From an uncultured PS1 clade bacterium (lineage in GTDB: Bacteria; Pseudomonadota; Alphaproteobacteria; MED-G09), in assembly GCA_902537725.1 (NCBI GenBank), contig CACBCD010000004.1, positions 1 to 64,000 of the forward strand: DNA of 64,000 nt, read 5' to 3'. Below, piece by piece: positions 47,242 to 57,599 of this stretch. Each line of letters starts with the position of its first letter. The first letter of the stretch is position 1. The notes under the pieces are model-generated. The model was not told the DNA's origin. It saw nothing but the letters and a program-made list of their open reading frames with translations, and ran no database searches. The position numbers were made by a program, and so were the translations under genes.

Positions 47242-48429
47242 ATGAATGGACCTCTAGATGGTGTAAAAGTTATTGATCTATCAACAATTGTATCAGGACC
47301 CTTGGCGGGATCTCTATTGGGTGACCAAGGAGCAGATGTTATAAAAATTGAGTCACCTCTGCGGCCTGATAATGCTAGATTTATGGGTCCTCTTAGAGGA
47401 GAAAACGGAGCATTATTTGCAGCTGCTAATAGATCAAAAAGAAGTCTTGCCCTAGATTTAAAAAAGGATGGTTCAAAAGCCATAATTTATGAGTTAATCA
47501 AAAACTCTGATGTTATAATTGATAATTTTCGTCCAGGTATTTTAAAGAAACTTGGTCTCGAATACGAGGATGTTAAGAAATACAACCCTAGAATAATTCA
47601 ATTATCGATAACAGGATATGGAGTTGATGGACCTTATTCAAAAAGGCGTGTCTATGATCCTTTAATTCAAGCAACCGCAGGTATTGCAAATGCTCAATCA
47701 ATTGACGGAACCCCAAAATTTGTAAAAACATTAATGTGCGATAAAATTACTTCTCTTACAGCTGCTCAATCAGTTACTGCGGCACTTTATGCGCGAGAAA
47801 AAACAGATGAGGGACAAAAAATTAATCTATCTATGTTAGATACAGCGTTATATTTCTTGTGGTCAGATAATATGTATAACTTTACTTGGTTAGGTGATGG
47901 TTGGGAGCCAATTCCAAATATAGCTGACTTTTATGAGCCTGTTAAAACTAAAGATGGTTATATAGCCCTAGTTGCAATAAATGATAGCGAGTTTGCAGGT
48001 GTTTGCAAAGCTATTGATAGAGAAGATTTATTAACCGATGAGAGATTTTCAACTATGCAAAATAGAATGATGAATGTCATAGAAATGCAAAAAATTCTCT
48101 TACATGCATATACTTTATTTACTTCTGAGGAATTAGTTGCTCGCATGGATGAAAACGATGTTCCTTCAGCAATAATTAATAAACTTGAGGATGTGATTGA
48201 TGATCCGCAAGTAAAAAATAATGATTCAATCATGAAACTTTCAGGCAATGATAACAATTCAATGCAAAGCCCAAAGTCACCAGCCCAATATAGTTCAACT
48301 CCTTGTTCTGATAACCCAAAATTTATGCCAGCTCTTGGCGAGCACTCAAGAGAAATTTTATTAGAAAATGGCTTTTCTGATGAAAAGATTAGAGAGCTCT
48401 CTGAAAATCAAATAATAGCTGTCAGGTAA
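47242..48429 (+). CDS. CaiB/BaiF family CoA-transferase
   Basis: 'GPLDGVKVIDLSTIVSGPLAGSLLGDQGADVIKIE', 'NRSKRSLALDLK', 'NFRPGILKKLGL'. Confidence 0.95.
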   Translation: MNGPLDGVKVIDLSTIVSGPLAGSLLGDQGADVIKIESPLRPDNARFMGPLRGENGALFAAANRSKRSLALDLKKDGSKAIIYELIKNSDVIIDNFRPGILKKLGLEYEDVKKYNPRIIQLSITGYGVDGPYSKRRVYDPLIQATAGIANAQSIDGTPKFVKTLMCDKITSLTAAQSVTAALYAREKTDEGQKINLSMLDTALYFLWSDNMYNFTWLGDGWEPIPNIADFYEPVKTKDGYIALVAINDSEFAGVCKAIDREDLLTDERFSTMQNRMMNVIEMQKILLHAYTLFTSEELVARMDENDVPSAIINKLEDVIDDPQVKNNDSIMKLSGNDNNSMQSPKSPAQYSSTPCSDNPKFMPALGEHSREILLENGFSDEKIRELSENQIIAVR

Positions 48430-49337
48430 TGATAAGCATTAGAGGAAAAGTTTGGTTTATATTATTAGCTATAATAAGAAAACGGATAGGGTCTCTTTTA
48501 AAAGTAACAAAATCAAGAAGGATTAGAGCTGCTTCACAAAGATGGAAAAAAAATAATAAATTTTTAATTTCTGAGAAATTTCTTGATAAAATAAAAGTTA
48601 TTGAATTTGAACCAAAGAATTCTGATAATGAGGGTGTAATTTTATACCTTCATGGTGGTGGTTATGTTACTTGTGGCCCAGAGACACATGCTTCATTGGT
48701 CACTCAATTGTCAGAGTTTACAAGATCTAAGGTTATGTTTCCGGAATATCGATTAGCTCCAAAGGATCCTTTTCCTGCCGCTATAGATGATTGTTTAATG
48801 GTTTATCAAGAATTAATCAGAAACGGCATTAACTCAAAAAATATTTCATTGGTAGGAGACTCTGCAGGAGGTGGTTTGGTTATGGCTCTTTTACAAATTA
48901 TTCAGAAAGATAATCTTGATACACCTTCTTCTGCTGTACTGATTTCTCCTTGGACGGATTTAACATTAAGTGGGGATTCAATGTCTTCAAGAGTTGATCG
49001 TGACCCAATGTTAATGCCAGGTAAGGATATGGATCATGTTGTAAAGTCTTACCTAAATGGAGAAGATCCTAAAAATCCATTAATATCGTCAATTTTTTGC
49101 GAGGATTTAAAATTACCGCCTATGCAAATTCATGTTGGTACTGAAGAAATATTATTCGACGATTCTGTAAGATTATTTGAAAAAATATCTACTGGCAATA
49201 ATGTCAAGCTAGAGATTTGGGATGGTATGTTTCATGTTTTCAATATTTTCTGTAAAGGATTTCTTGCTGTACCTGAAGCAAAAAAGGCAAATTTACAGAT
49301 AGCAAATTTTATTTCTGAAAATTATCCCAGAAAATAA
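48429..49337 (+). CDS. Alpha/beta hydrolase, hormone-sensitive-lipase-type esterase
   Basis: 'LHGGGYVTCGPETHASLV', 'GDSAGGGLVMALL'. Confidence 0.92.
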   Translation: MISIRGKVWFILLAIIRKRIGSLLKVTKSRRIRAASQRWKKNNKFLISEKFLDKIKVIEFEPKNSDNEGVILYLHGGGYVTCGPETHASLVTQLSEFTRSKVMFPEYRLAPKDPFPAAIDDCLMVYQELIRNGINSKNISLVGDSAGGGLVMALLQIIQKDNLDTPSSAVLISPWTDLTLSGDSMSSRVDRDPMLMPGKDMDHVVKSYLNGEDPKNPLISSIFCEDLKLPPMQIHVGTEEILFDDSVRLFEKISTGNNVKLEIWDGMFHVFNIFCKGFLAVPEAKKANLQIANFISENYPRK

Positions 49338-50764
49338 GGTACTAATTTTACTGCAATTATTGATACTAAAATTATTCCTATAATATTTAATGCTAATCCC
49401 GCTCTCATCATTTGATTAATATCAAATAAATTTGATCCATATACTATTAAGTTTGGAGGAGTTGCAACAGGAAGCATAAAAGCGCAACTAGCTGCTAAAG
49501 TAATTGATGCTGTAAGAATAAGAGGACTTTCTCCTAAACCGACCGCCATGGATGCAATTACAGGAAGAAAAACACTTGTTGTTGCTAAATTAGAGGTAAG
49601 TTCGGTAAGGAAAACTATTAAGCATACAGATGCAATAACTAGTATTATTAATCCAAACGAACCAAGTGGTTCTAGATTACCACCTAACCAAACTGATAAA
49701 CCACTATACGATACTGCGTTAGCAAGACTTAGACCTCCTCCAAATAATATTAAAAGATTCCAGGGCACATTTTTTGCGGTCTCCCAATCCATCAATTTTT
49801 CATCTTTATTTCCACTTGGTAGTAAAAAAAGAGCTACTGATGCAACTACAGCAATAACATGATCAGTTAAATTTTGAAGGCCAGGTATATTTTGAAGAAG
49901 ATCTCTTGTTATCCAGGAAAAAGCAGTCAATCCAAAAACGATTAAGACCCTTTTTTCAGCAACACCCATTTTTCCTAAATTATTGTATCTTTGTTTAATT
50001 AGCTCTACAGCTTCGTTATTAGAGGAAAAGTTTGTTACAAAGATTACTTTTGTAAGAATAAACCAAGTGAGAGGAAGCATTAATATTGCTAGAGGTAGAC
50101 CCACCAATAACCAGTTGAAAAAACTGATTTGAACTTCGTAATTTTCTTCTATAAAGCTTGCAAAAACTGCATTTGGAGCTGTTCCGATAAGTGTTGTCAT
50201 TCCTCCAATGGTAGCTGAATATGCAATTCCTAACATTAAGGCAGTTGCGAAGCCATTATTTTTATTTATATCCTTACCTATATTTTGTTGAGCAATAGTT
50301 GCTACTGATATCCCAATAGGAAGAAGCATTAACGTGGTAGATGTATTCATCATCCACATTGACAAAAAAGCGCTTACACCCATAAATCCAGCAATTAAAG
50401 TTGATCCATCTCTTCCCGAATATCTTAAGATTCCTAAAGCAATTCTCTCATGTAGATTTGATTTCTGGATACTTAATGCAAGTATAAAACCTCCTAGAAA
50501 TAAAAAGATATTTTTATTTGAAAATGGTATAGCCGCTTCTGAAAAAGAGGTTATACCAAACATTGGAAAGAAAATTAGAGGAAGTAAGGCTGTTATAAAT
50601 AAAGGTATAGCCTCTGTAGCCCAAAGTGATGCCATTAAAATTCCTACCGCAGCAACTCTCCAAGCTTCTATGGATAGCCCTTCAGGCTTAGGAAAAAATA
50701 AAATAATTATGAAAGCTGATAATGAGAAAATTAATTTTAAGTTAATTTGATTAAAATTTATCAT
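49322..50764 (-). CDS. SLC13/DASS family permease (sodium-dicarboxylate/sulfate symporter-like)
   Basis: 480 aa polytopic; 'ATPPNLIVYGSNLF', 'IGTAPNAVFASF' duplicated signatures. Confidence 0.9.
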   Translation of the reverse strand: MINFNQINLKLIFSLSAFIIILFFPKPEGLSIEAWRVAAVGILMASLWATEAIPLFITALLPLIFFPMFGITSFSEAAIPFSNKNIFLFLGGFILALSIQKSNLHERIALGILRYSGRDGSTLIAGFMGVSAFLSMWMMNTSTTLMLLPIGISVATIAQQNIGKDINKNNGFATALMLGIAYSATIGGMTTLIGTAPNAVFASFIEENYEVQISFFNWLLVGLPLAILMLPLTWFILTKVIFVTNFSSNNEAVELIKQRYNNLGKMGVAEKRVLIVFGLTAFSWITRDLLQNIPGLQNLTDHVIAVVASVALFLLPSGNKDEKLMDWETAKNVPWNLLILFGGGLSLANAVSYSGLSVWLGGNLEPLGSFGLIILVIASVCLIVFLTELTSNLATTSVFLPVIASMAVGLGESPLILTASITLAASCAFMLPVATPPNLIVYGSNLFDINQMMRAGLALNIIGIILVSIIAVKLVPYFLG

Positions 50765-50865
50765 AATTGAATTTATAACCTAGATTTATATTGAAATATT
50801 ATTAATTAATATTAGCTTGTGTGATACTAATTACAAACATTTTATATTTATGGAGAATAAAGGTT

Positions 50866-51900
50866 ATGGGAAACATGTTAACTAATAGAATGCTTAGATT
50901 GAAGACTAGACCAAAAGGTGCTGTTAGTTCAGATAATTTCGAATTGTCAGAAGAGCAAGTACCAGAACTTAGAGATGGTCAAATTTTAGTTAAGGTCCTT
51001 TATTTATCCTTTGATCCTACACAGAGAGGCTGGTTAAATGATGTTAAGTCTTATGTACCACCAGTACAAATTGGTGAGATAATGAGAGCTAGTTCAGTTG
51101 GCCAAATTATTGAGTCCAAAGATGAAAATTTTTCAATTGGCGATATTGTCATGGGTACTTTTGGCTGGCAAGAATATGCAGCTGTAGATAGTTCCTTTGG
51201 ATTACTTCCAATTCAAAAATTACCCGAAGGAATTCCTCACACATCAGCATTGAGTATTTATGGAATTACTGGATTAACTGCCTTTTTTGGCATGATTGAT
51301 ATAGGTCAACCTAAAGAGGGCGATACAGTTCTAGTTTCTGGCGCTGCCGGAGCAACTGGATCTGTTGCGGGCCAGATAGCAAGAATTCACGGGGCTAAAA
51401 ATGTTATTGGAATTGCTGGCGGATCCGAGAAATGTGAATGGGTAGTAAAAGAAGCTGGATTTGATTCATGTATTGACTATAAGAACGAAGATGTTGCCTC
51501 AAAGTTATTAGAATTGGCTCCAAAAGGTATCGATGTTTACTTTGATAATGTTGGTGGGAAAATTCTAGAGATTGCTCTTTCACAAATTGCTCAGAATGCA
51601 AGAATTGTGATGTGCGGTGGTATCTCATCTGGATACACTATTGAAGCACTTCCTCCAGGGCCATCAACCCTAACAAATTTAATTATTCAAAGAGGAAGAA
51701 TGGAAGGCTTTATAGTTCTAGACTTTGCCCAAAGATTTGGTGAAGCAATGATACAGTTAGGCACTTGGGTATCCGAAGGAAAAATTGTATACCAGGAAGA
51801 TATTGCTGAAGGCCTGGAGAACTGCCCAGCTACACTTGCTCGATTATTTGAGGGTAAAAACTTTGGAAAACAGTTATTAAAAGTTGCAGATCCAGAATAA
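50866..51900 (+). CDS. NADP-dependent MDR oxidoreductase (prostaglandin/alkenal reductase-like)
   Basis: 'DPTQRGWLND', 'VSGAAGATGSVAGQIARI', 'YFDNVGGKILE'; ATG 50866. Confidence 0.92.
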   Translation: MGNMLTNRMLRLKTRPKGAVSSDNFELSEEQVPELRDGQILVKVLYLSFDPTQRGWLNDVKSYVPPVQIGEIMRASSVGQIIESKDENFSIGDIVMGTFGWQEYAAVDSSFGLLPIQKLPEGIPHTSALSIYGITGLTAFFGMIDIGQPKEGDTVLVSGAAGATGSVAGQIARIHGAKNVIGIAGGSEKCEWVVKEAGFDSCIDYKNEDVASKLLELAPKGIDVYFDNVGGKILEIALSQIAQNARIVMCGGISSGYTIEALPPGPSTLTNLIIQRGRMEGFIVLDFAQRFGEAMIQLGTWVSEGKIVYQEDIAEGLENCPATLARLFEGKNFGKQLLKVADPE

Positions 51901-51968
51901 ATGCCAGGATCAGTTTAATTCAATTTTTTAGGAGTTTTTAAGTTTTATTTAAATTAAAACTCATTTGA

Positions 51969-53372
51969 ATGAAAATAATAAATAAAATATCAAATTTTTT
52001 TTCAAAAAGAACAATTACAGCATCAATTAGAAATAAATTGATGATGGATTGGTCTGATGAAAATAAATTTCTTGAAAATAGGGTTAAAAGAGAAAATTTA
52101 AGACAATTGGAGAAAAGATCTCATATTGTTTATTATTTTCATTCACTAGCAGATCCATACTCACATCTAACTTCTCAAGTATTAGAAAATTTCATTAATA
52201 AATATAATATAGAATTAAAGATATTATTTGTATCTGATCCAAATAATGTTTTTACTCCTGAGAGGAAGATGTTTGATGATTATTGTTTGAGAGATGCAGC
52301 AGAATTGGCAAAATATCATGGTTTGAAATTTGAAAATGCAGTTCAAATTTCCAAAAGTAATATTTTAAGTGCATATAAAATCTTGAATTACTATTATTTT
52401 CATAAAAAAATTTCCCAAATTGAATTTATAAAATTACTAAAAGAAATTTCATCATACCTATGGTCAAATCAAACCAATAAGCTAAATCAAATAATTTCAA
52501 ATTTTGATGAACAAGAAAAAGTTTTTTTTAATATTCAAGAAAATACTCTTTTAGAGGATGGTAACAAAAAATTAGCTGATTTTGATTATTACTTTGGTTC
52601 CTCCTTTCATTATGAAGGCGAGAACTATTGGGGAATTGATAGACTTCATCATTTAGAAGATAGATTAAATGAATTAAATTTAAATAGAAAAAAATCTCAT
52701 TCCTATATTATTAGTCATAAGGATATTAATAATGATTTAGAAAACATTGATTTTAGTCAAATAAATCTAAAGCTCGAATTTTTCCCTTCATTAAATAGTC
52801 CTTACACATACCTGAGCTTTAAAAGAATTAGAGCTATTTTTGAAAAATATCCTATTAAATTTGAGGTAAGACCTGTTTTACCTATGCTTATGCGTAATAT
52901 GAAAATACCTCCAATTAAAGGTAAGTATATTTTATCGGATGCCGCTAGAGAGGGTAGAAAAAACGGTGTCATAATTAAAAATATTTATTCACCAATTGGT
53001 AAACCTGCCGAGAAGGCTTATTCTCTTTTTCCTAAAATAAATGAGAAAGGTTTTGGTTTTGATTATCTTGAAAAGTTAATGGTTTCATCTTTTTACTATG
53101 GGCAAAATATTGGTGAGGATAAATACTTAGAAAAAACTGTTTCTGATTTTGGTTTATCTTGGTTAGAATTAAAAAGAGAACTATCAAATAATGACTGGAG
53201 ACACATACTAAATAATAATTTGGAAGATATGTATAAGGGAGGTTGTTGGGGGGTTCCAACAATGAAATTATCGAGCGTTAATGACGACTATGTTTATTAT
53301 CAATGGGGACAAGACAGAATTCATTTTGTTGAGAAAGAAATAATATCCAAGCTCAGTATTAACCACCAGTAA
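51969..53372 (+). CDS. Protein with two tandem DsbA/HCCA-isomerase-like thioredoxin-fold halves
   Basis: 'YFHSLADPYSHLTSQVLENF' and 'EFFPSLNSPYTYLSFKRI' at the start of each half; 'GCWGVPTMKL' near C-terminus; no CxxC. Confidence 0.7.
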   Translation: MKIINKISNFFSKRTITASIRNKLMMDWSDENKFLENRVKRENLRQLEKRSHIVYYFHSLADPYSHLTSQVLENFINKYNIELKILFVSDPNNVFTPERKMFDDYCLRDAAELAKYHGLKFENAVQISKSNILSAYKILNYYYFHKKISQIEFIKLLKEISSYLWSNQTNKLNQIISNFDEQEKVFFNIQENTLLEDGNKKLADFDYYFGSSFHYEGENYWGIDRLHHLEDRLNELNLNRKKSHSYIISHKDINNDLENIDFSQINLKLEFFPSLNSPYTYLSFKRIRAIFEKYPIKFEVRPVLPMLMRNMKIPPIKGKYILSDAAREGRKNGVIIKNIYSPIGKPAEKAYSLFPKINEKGFGFDYLEKLMVSSFYYGQNIGEDKYLEKTVSDFGLSWLELKRELSNNDWRHILNNNLEDMYKGGCWGVPTMKLSSVNDDYVYYQWGQDRIHFVEKEIISKLSINHQ

Positions 53373-54390
53373 CAGACATATGACGATCTACAGCAGGCTT
53401 TTGATTTCTTTTAGAGATATTAAATTCATGAGCTTTAGGCTTAATTTTCATAGCTTTATCAATAGAAGAATTTAATTGAGAAATACTTCCAGATCTTAAT
53501 ATCGACCTAAAATCAATATTATCATTTTGACCAAGACACATAAAAAGTTTGCCAGTACTAGTTAATCTAATTCTATTGCAATTTGCACAAAAATTATTGC
53601 TTAAGGGTGTTATAAATCCAATCAAATTATTCGATTTATTTGTAGTCTTATAAGATGAAGGTCCAGCAGTTCTATAGTTAGTTTCTTTAAGTAAATATTT
53701 TTTTCTAATTTCTTTTTCTACATCAATTAGCGATACATATTGGTCTATTCTATCTTGATCGGTGAGACCCATTGGCATTGTTTCAATCAAACTAATATCA
53801 AAATTATTTTTATGTGCCCACTCAATTATTTCGTTTATTTCATTAAAATTTTTATTTTTTATCACCACAGTATTTATTTTTATTTTTAAACCATTGTTTT
53901 TAGCTGTCATTATACCGTTAATAACATTTTCTAGATCATCTCTTCTTGTTATTTGATAAAATTTATCTTTTATTAATGTATCAAGCGAAACGTTTATTCT
54001 TCTGATGCCAGAGTCATATAATTGTTTGGACATTTTATTTAAAAGACTTCCATTTGTTGTTAAGGTAATTTCTTTTAAATCTCCATATGAAATAAAACGA
54101 GAAAGATTTGAAATAAAATCAATTAAACCTTTTCTTGCAAGAGGTTCGCCTCCACTAAGTCTAATTTTCTTTATACCTCTTGCAATAAATAATGAACAAA
54201 GATTATCCATTTCTTCAAAAGTTAATAAATCATCTTTTGGAAGAAACTTCATGTTCTCGGGCATACAATATGTACAACGAAAATTACACCTGTCGGTTAC
54301 GGATATTCTAAGGTAGTCTATCGTTCTTCCGTAACTATCTATAAGTTGTTTATTTCTCTCTGGTGTATTGATAAGAATTTTATTCATCAC
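53359..54390 (-). CDS. moaA: GTP 3',8-cyclase MoaA
   Basis: Radical SAM 'CNFRCTYCMP', 'CANCNRIRLTSTGKLFMCL', C-terminal 'MSVTGG' GG motif. Confidence 0.97.
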   Translation of the reverse strand: MMNKILINTPERNKQLIDSYGRTIDYLRISVTDRCNFRCTYCMPENMKFLPKDDLLTFEEMDNLCSLFIARGIKKIRLSGGEPLARKGLIDFISNLSRFISYGDLKEITLTTNGSLLNKMSKQLYDSGIRRINVSLDTLIKDKFYQITRRDDLENVINGIMTAKNNGLKIKINTVVIKNKNFNEINEIIEWAHKNNFDISLIETMPMGLTDQDRIDQYVSLIDVEKEIRKKYLLKETNYRTAGPSSYKTTNKSNNLIGFITPLSNNFCANCNRIRLTSTGKLFMCLGQNDNIDFRSILRSGSISQLNSSIDKAMKIKPKAHEFNISKRNQKPAVDRHMSVTGG

Positions 54391-54447
54391 TTATATTAAC
54401 ATAAGTGATTATATTTTAATTACTTTTTTGCAATTAGAATAAAAAAA

Positions 54448-54612
54448 TTAGTATTTTTTTACAAGTTGATGGTGAAACCATAAAATAAATAGTAAATTGA
54501 TGGGTAGCGATAAAAAGAAAAGATCAGGCATTGTATTAATTAGAGATACAAGACCTATAAATAAAAACATAGTACCAAAAATACACATTGATATTTTAAA
54601 AAATTCATTCAT
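54448..54612 (-). CDS. 54-aa hydrophobic small protein (absent from ORF track)
   Basis: MNEFFKISMCIFGTMFLFIGLVSLINTMPDLFFLSLPINLLFILWFHHQLVKKY; two TM-like segments; lies between moaA and rpoN. Confidence 0.45.
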   Translation of the reverse strand: MNEFFKISMCIFGTMFLFIGLVSLINTMPDLFFLSLPINLLFILWFHHQLVKKY

Positions 54613-54695
54613 TATAAAAACTTTCTGATAAATTTATATTTAAATAAAGCAAAAAACATGCCATTAATATTTATTAAAAAAAAATAAATACTGAT

Positions 54696-56129
54696 ATGGC
54701 AAAATTATCACAAATACCTGGTACAAAATTATCGCAAAATATTGCTCTAACTCCTCAATTAATTCAGGCTATTAAATTATTTGAACTCAATAATATAGAG
54801 CTCGAAGAATATATAAATAAAGAAATTATTGATAATCCTTTTCTCGATAAAGATGATGGATCCATTAAAGAGGATATTAATGATAATTATGTTGAAGATA
54901 ATTTATCAGAAAATACTACATCAATTAAGGATGAAATTGATATATCAACCCAGGAAGACTCAATAGATGATCAATCAAATATTTTTGATAATACTTATTC
55001 AGGCGAAAATTCTGAAATAACAAACTATATAGAAGAAACAATAAGTTCTAAAAAGTCTTTAAAAGAATCTTTGATTGAGCAAGTTAATTTTACTTTTAAA
55101 GATGATTTAGAGAAAAAAATAGCTCTTTTATTAATTGATAACTTAGAGAGCAGTGGATTTTTAAAAATTTCTCTTAGGGATTTTTCATTTGAGATTGGTA
55201 TCAATGAGGAAATAGTAAATGATATTTTGGTGAGATTAAAAAAATTTGATCCTGTTGGTGTTTTCTCACAATCACTAGAAGAGTGTTTTTTTTTACAGCT
55301 CCAGGATAGAAAACTATTAAATAAGAGTATTAAAAAGTTAATAAATAACTTAGAAATTTTAGCTTCAGGAGAAATTAAAAAGCTATCAAAGATTTGTAAA
55401 ACTGACGAAAGTGAAATCTATGAAATGCTTAAAATTCTGAGATCATGTAATCCTAGACCTTTATCATCGTTTGATGAGAATGATCGTGGTGATATTAATG
55501 AACCAGATATAATTGTAAAAAAAATAAAATCAAAATGGATTGTAGAGTTAAATGAAAATACTTTGCCAAAGGTATTAATAAATACTGGCTATTATGAAGA
55601 ACTTGCCTCTAAAAAACTTTCAAAGAAAGATAAAGATTATTTAGCATCTAGATATACTTCTGGTAAATGGATGTTAAAAGCATTGGAACAAAGGTCTGCA
55701 ACAATTTTAAGAGTTTCTAGAGAAATTATCGAACAACAAAATTTATTTCTTGATAAAGGCCTAGCGTTTATAAAACCAATGATTTTAAAGGATATCGCTA
55801 AGGAGCTAGACTTACATGAGAGTACTATTTCAAGAATAACAAGCTCAAAAGAAATTGATACGCCAAGGGGTGTATATCCTCTAAAATTCTTTTTTTCTAA
55901 GGCTATTTCTAGTGATGGCAAAGATGATATTTCTTCTCAATCGGTAAAATCAAAGATAAAAGACTTAATTAACAATGAAAAAGTAAAAACATTATCGGAT
56001 ACAAAATTAAAAGATTTACTTAGTGACGATGGTATTAAAATTGCCAGAAGAACGATAACAAAGTATAGAGAAGAAATGAATATCCCTTCATCCTTTGAGC
56101 GAAAGAAAATTAAAAAACTAAGAATTTAA
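54696..56129 (+). CDS. rpoN: RNA polymerase sigma-54 factor
   Basis: N-terminal Q-rich activator region 'QNIALTPQLIQAIKLFELNNIELEEYI...NPFL'; RpoN box 'ARRTITKYREEMNIPSS'. Confidence 0.96.
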   Translation: MAKLSQIPGTKLSQNIALTPQLIQAIKLFELNNIELEEYINKEIIDNPFLDKDDGSIKEDINDNYVEDNLSENTTSIKDEIDISTQEDSIDDQSNIFDNTYSGENSEITNYIEETISSKKSLKESLIEQVNFTFKDDLEKKIALLLIDNLESSGFLKISLRDFSFEIGINEEIVNDILVRLKKFDPVGVFSQSLEECFFLQLQDRKLLNKSIKKLINNLEILASGEIKKLSKICKTDESEIYEMLKILRSCNPRPLSSFDENDRGDINEPDIIVKKIKSKWIVELNENTLPKVLINTGYYEELASKKLSKKDKDYLASRYTSGKWMLKALEQRSATILRVSREIIEQQNLFLDKGLAFIKPMILKDIAKELDLHESTISRITSSKEIDTPRGVYPLKFFFSKAISSDGKDDISSQSVKSKIKDLINNEKVKTLSDTKLKDLLSDDGIKIARRTITKYREEMNIPSSFERKKIKKLRI

Positions 56130-56217
56130 ATGTTAAAATTGAATGTATAAAATTTTTATGCTTATACAATTGTATGTATAACGCTAACAAGATATGTTCT
56201 TTGAGAAGAGGATAATT

Positions 56218-57597
56218 ATGAATAAAAAATTAAAACCTAACTCTTATGCTGCCTTAGACGCAAAAAACCATTTTCATCCTTACTCAAATGCTCGAAGAAT
56301 TGAAGAGCAAGGGCCGATGGTGATTTCAGAAGGAGAAGGCATCTATGTTTGGGGCGATGATGGAAAAAAATACTTAGAGGCAATGGCTGGTCTTTGGTCG
56401 GTTGCTGTTGGTTTTGGTGAAGAAAGATTAATAGATGCTGCTACTAAACAGTTAAGTAAACTTCCATATTATCCATCTTTTTCTCATAAATCCCATCCTG
56501 CAGTGGCTGAATTATCTCAAAAATTAGTTGAGATGGTTGGACTTGATATGAGTAGGGTACATTTTACTAATTCCGGTTCTGAGGCAAATGATACCGCAAT
56601 GAAATTTGTTTGGTATTATAATAATGCCCTAAACAAACCTAAAAAGAAAAAAATTATTTCTAGAATAAAAGCTTATCATGGGATAACGATTGCATCAGGG
56701 AGTTTGACTGGAATGCCACTTATGCATAACGATTTTGATCTTCCTATTCCTCAAGTTTTACATACAATGTGCCCTCATTATTGGAGAGAAGGCCTTGAAG
56801 GTGAAACAGAAGATGAATTTTCTACAAGATGTGCAGATGAATTAGAAAAATTAATTTTGAAAGAGGATCCAGACACAATTGCAGCTTTTATTGGTGAACC
56901 TGTTATGGGTGCTGGAGGTCTTATAGTCCCTCCCTCAGGTTATTGGGAAAAAATGCAAAAAATTTGTAGAAAATACGATATTTTAATTATTGCTGATGAG
57001 GTTATTAATGGATTTGGAAGAACCGGAAAGCCTTTTGCATGCGAACTTTATGGTATCAAACCTGATTTTATAGTTTTATCAAAGCAAATTACATCTTCCT
57101 ATATGCCAATGGCAGCTGTTTTAATGACTGATAATATTTATCAGGTTATTGCTGATAATACCCAAAAAAATATTATGTTTGGAAGTGGTTTTACTGCAAG
57201 TGCCCATCCAGTTGCTTGTGCTGTTGCTTTAGAAAATATTCGTGTTATTGAAGAGAATAAATTAATGGATAGAGTTCCTAAGTTACAAGGCCAATTTCAA
57301 GAAAGACTTAATATGCTTGAAGATATTGATATTGTTGGAGAGTCAAGAGGTATAGGACTAATGGGCGCTGTTGAAGTTGTTCATGATAAGTCTCCTTTTA
57401 AGCCCTTTAATCCAGTGGGAAGTGCTGGCCCTGTTATTGCCGAATGTGCACACAATAATGGTTTAATAGTTAGAGCTATCGGAGATACTCTAGCAGTCTG
57501 TCCCCCTCTAATTATTACTGAGGAGCAAATAGACGAATTATTTGATAAATTTTCTAAATCATTAAAAGATGGCTCAAAGTTATTAAAAGAGAAATAA
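56218..57597 (+). CDS. Class III aminotransferase (omega-amino acid:pyruvate type)
   Basis: 'GLWSVAVGFGEERLIDAA', 'NSGSEANDTAMKF', 'IIADEVINGFGRTGKPFA'; ATG 56218. Confidence 0.94.
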   Translation: MNKKLKPNSYAALDAKNHFHPYSNARRIEEQGPMVISEGEGIYVWGDDGKKYLEAMAGLWSVAVGFGEERLIDAATKQLSKLPYYPSFSHKSHPAVAELSQKLVEMVGLDMSRVHFTNSGSEANDTAMKFVWYYNNALNKPKKKKIISRIKAYHGITIASGSLTGMPLMHNDFDLPIPQVLHTMCPHYWREGLEGETEDEFSTRCADELEKLILKEDPDTIAAFIGEPVMGAGGLIVPPSGYWEKMQKICRKYDILIIADEVINGFGRTGKPFACELYGIKPDFIVLSKQITSSYMPMAAVLMTDNIYQVIADNTQKNIMFGSGFTASAHPVACAVALENIRVIEENKLMDRVPKLQGQFQERLNMLEDIDIVGESRGIGLMGAVEVVHDKSPFKPFNPVGSAGPVIAECAHNNGLIVRAIGDTLAVCPPLIITEEQIDELFDKFSKSLKDGSKLLKEK

Positions 57598-57599
57598 AA

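Noticed and set aside
47211-47483. 90-aa minus-strand ORF over the CoA-transferase start
   Set aside because: Shadow of a well-supported CaiB-family gene.
50334-50750. 138-aa and 104-aa (49548..49862) plus-strand ORFs in the SLC13 permease
   Set aside because: Antisense to a polytopic permease; composition mirrors the reverse complement of TM helices.
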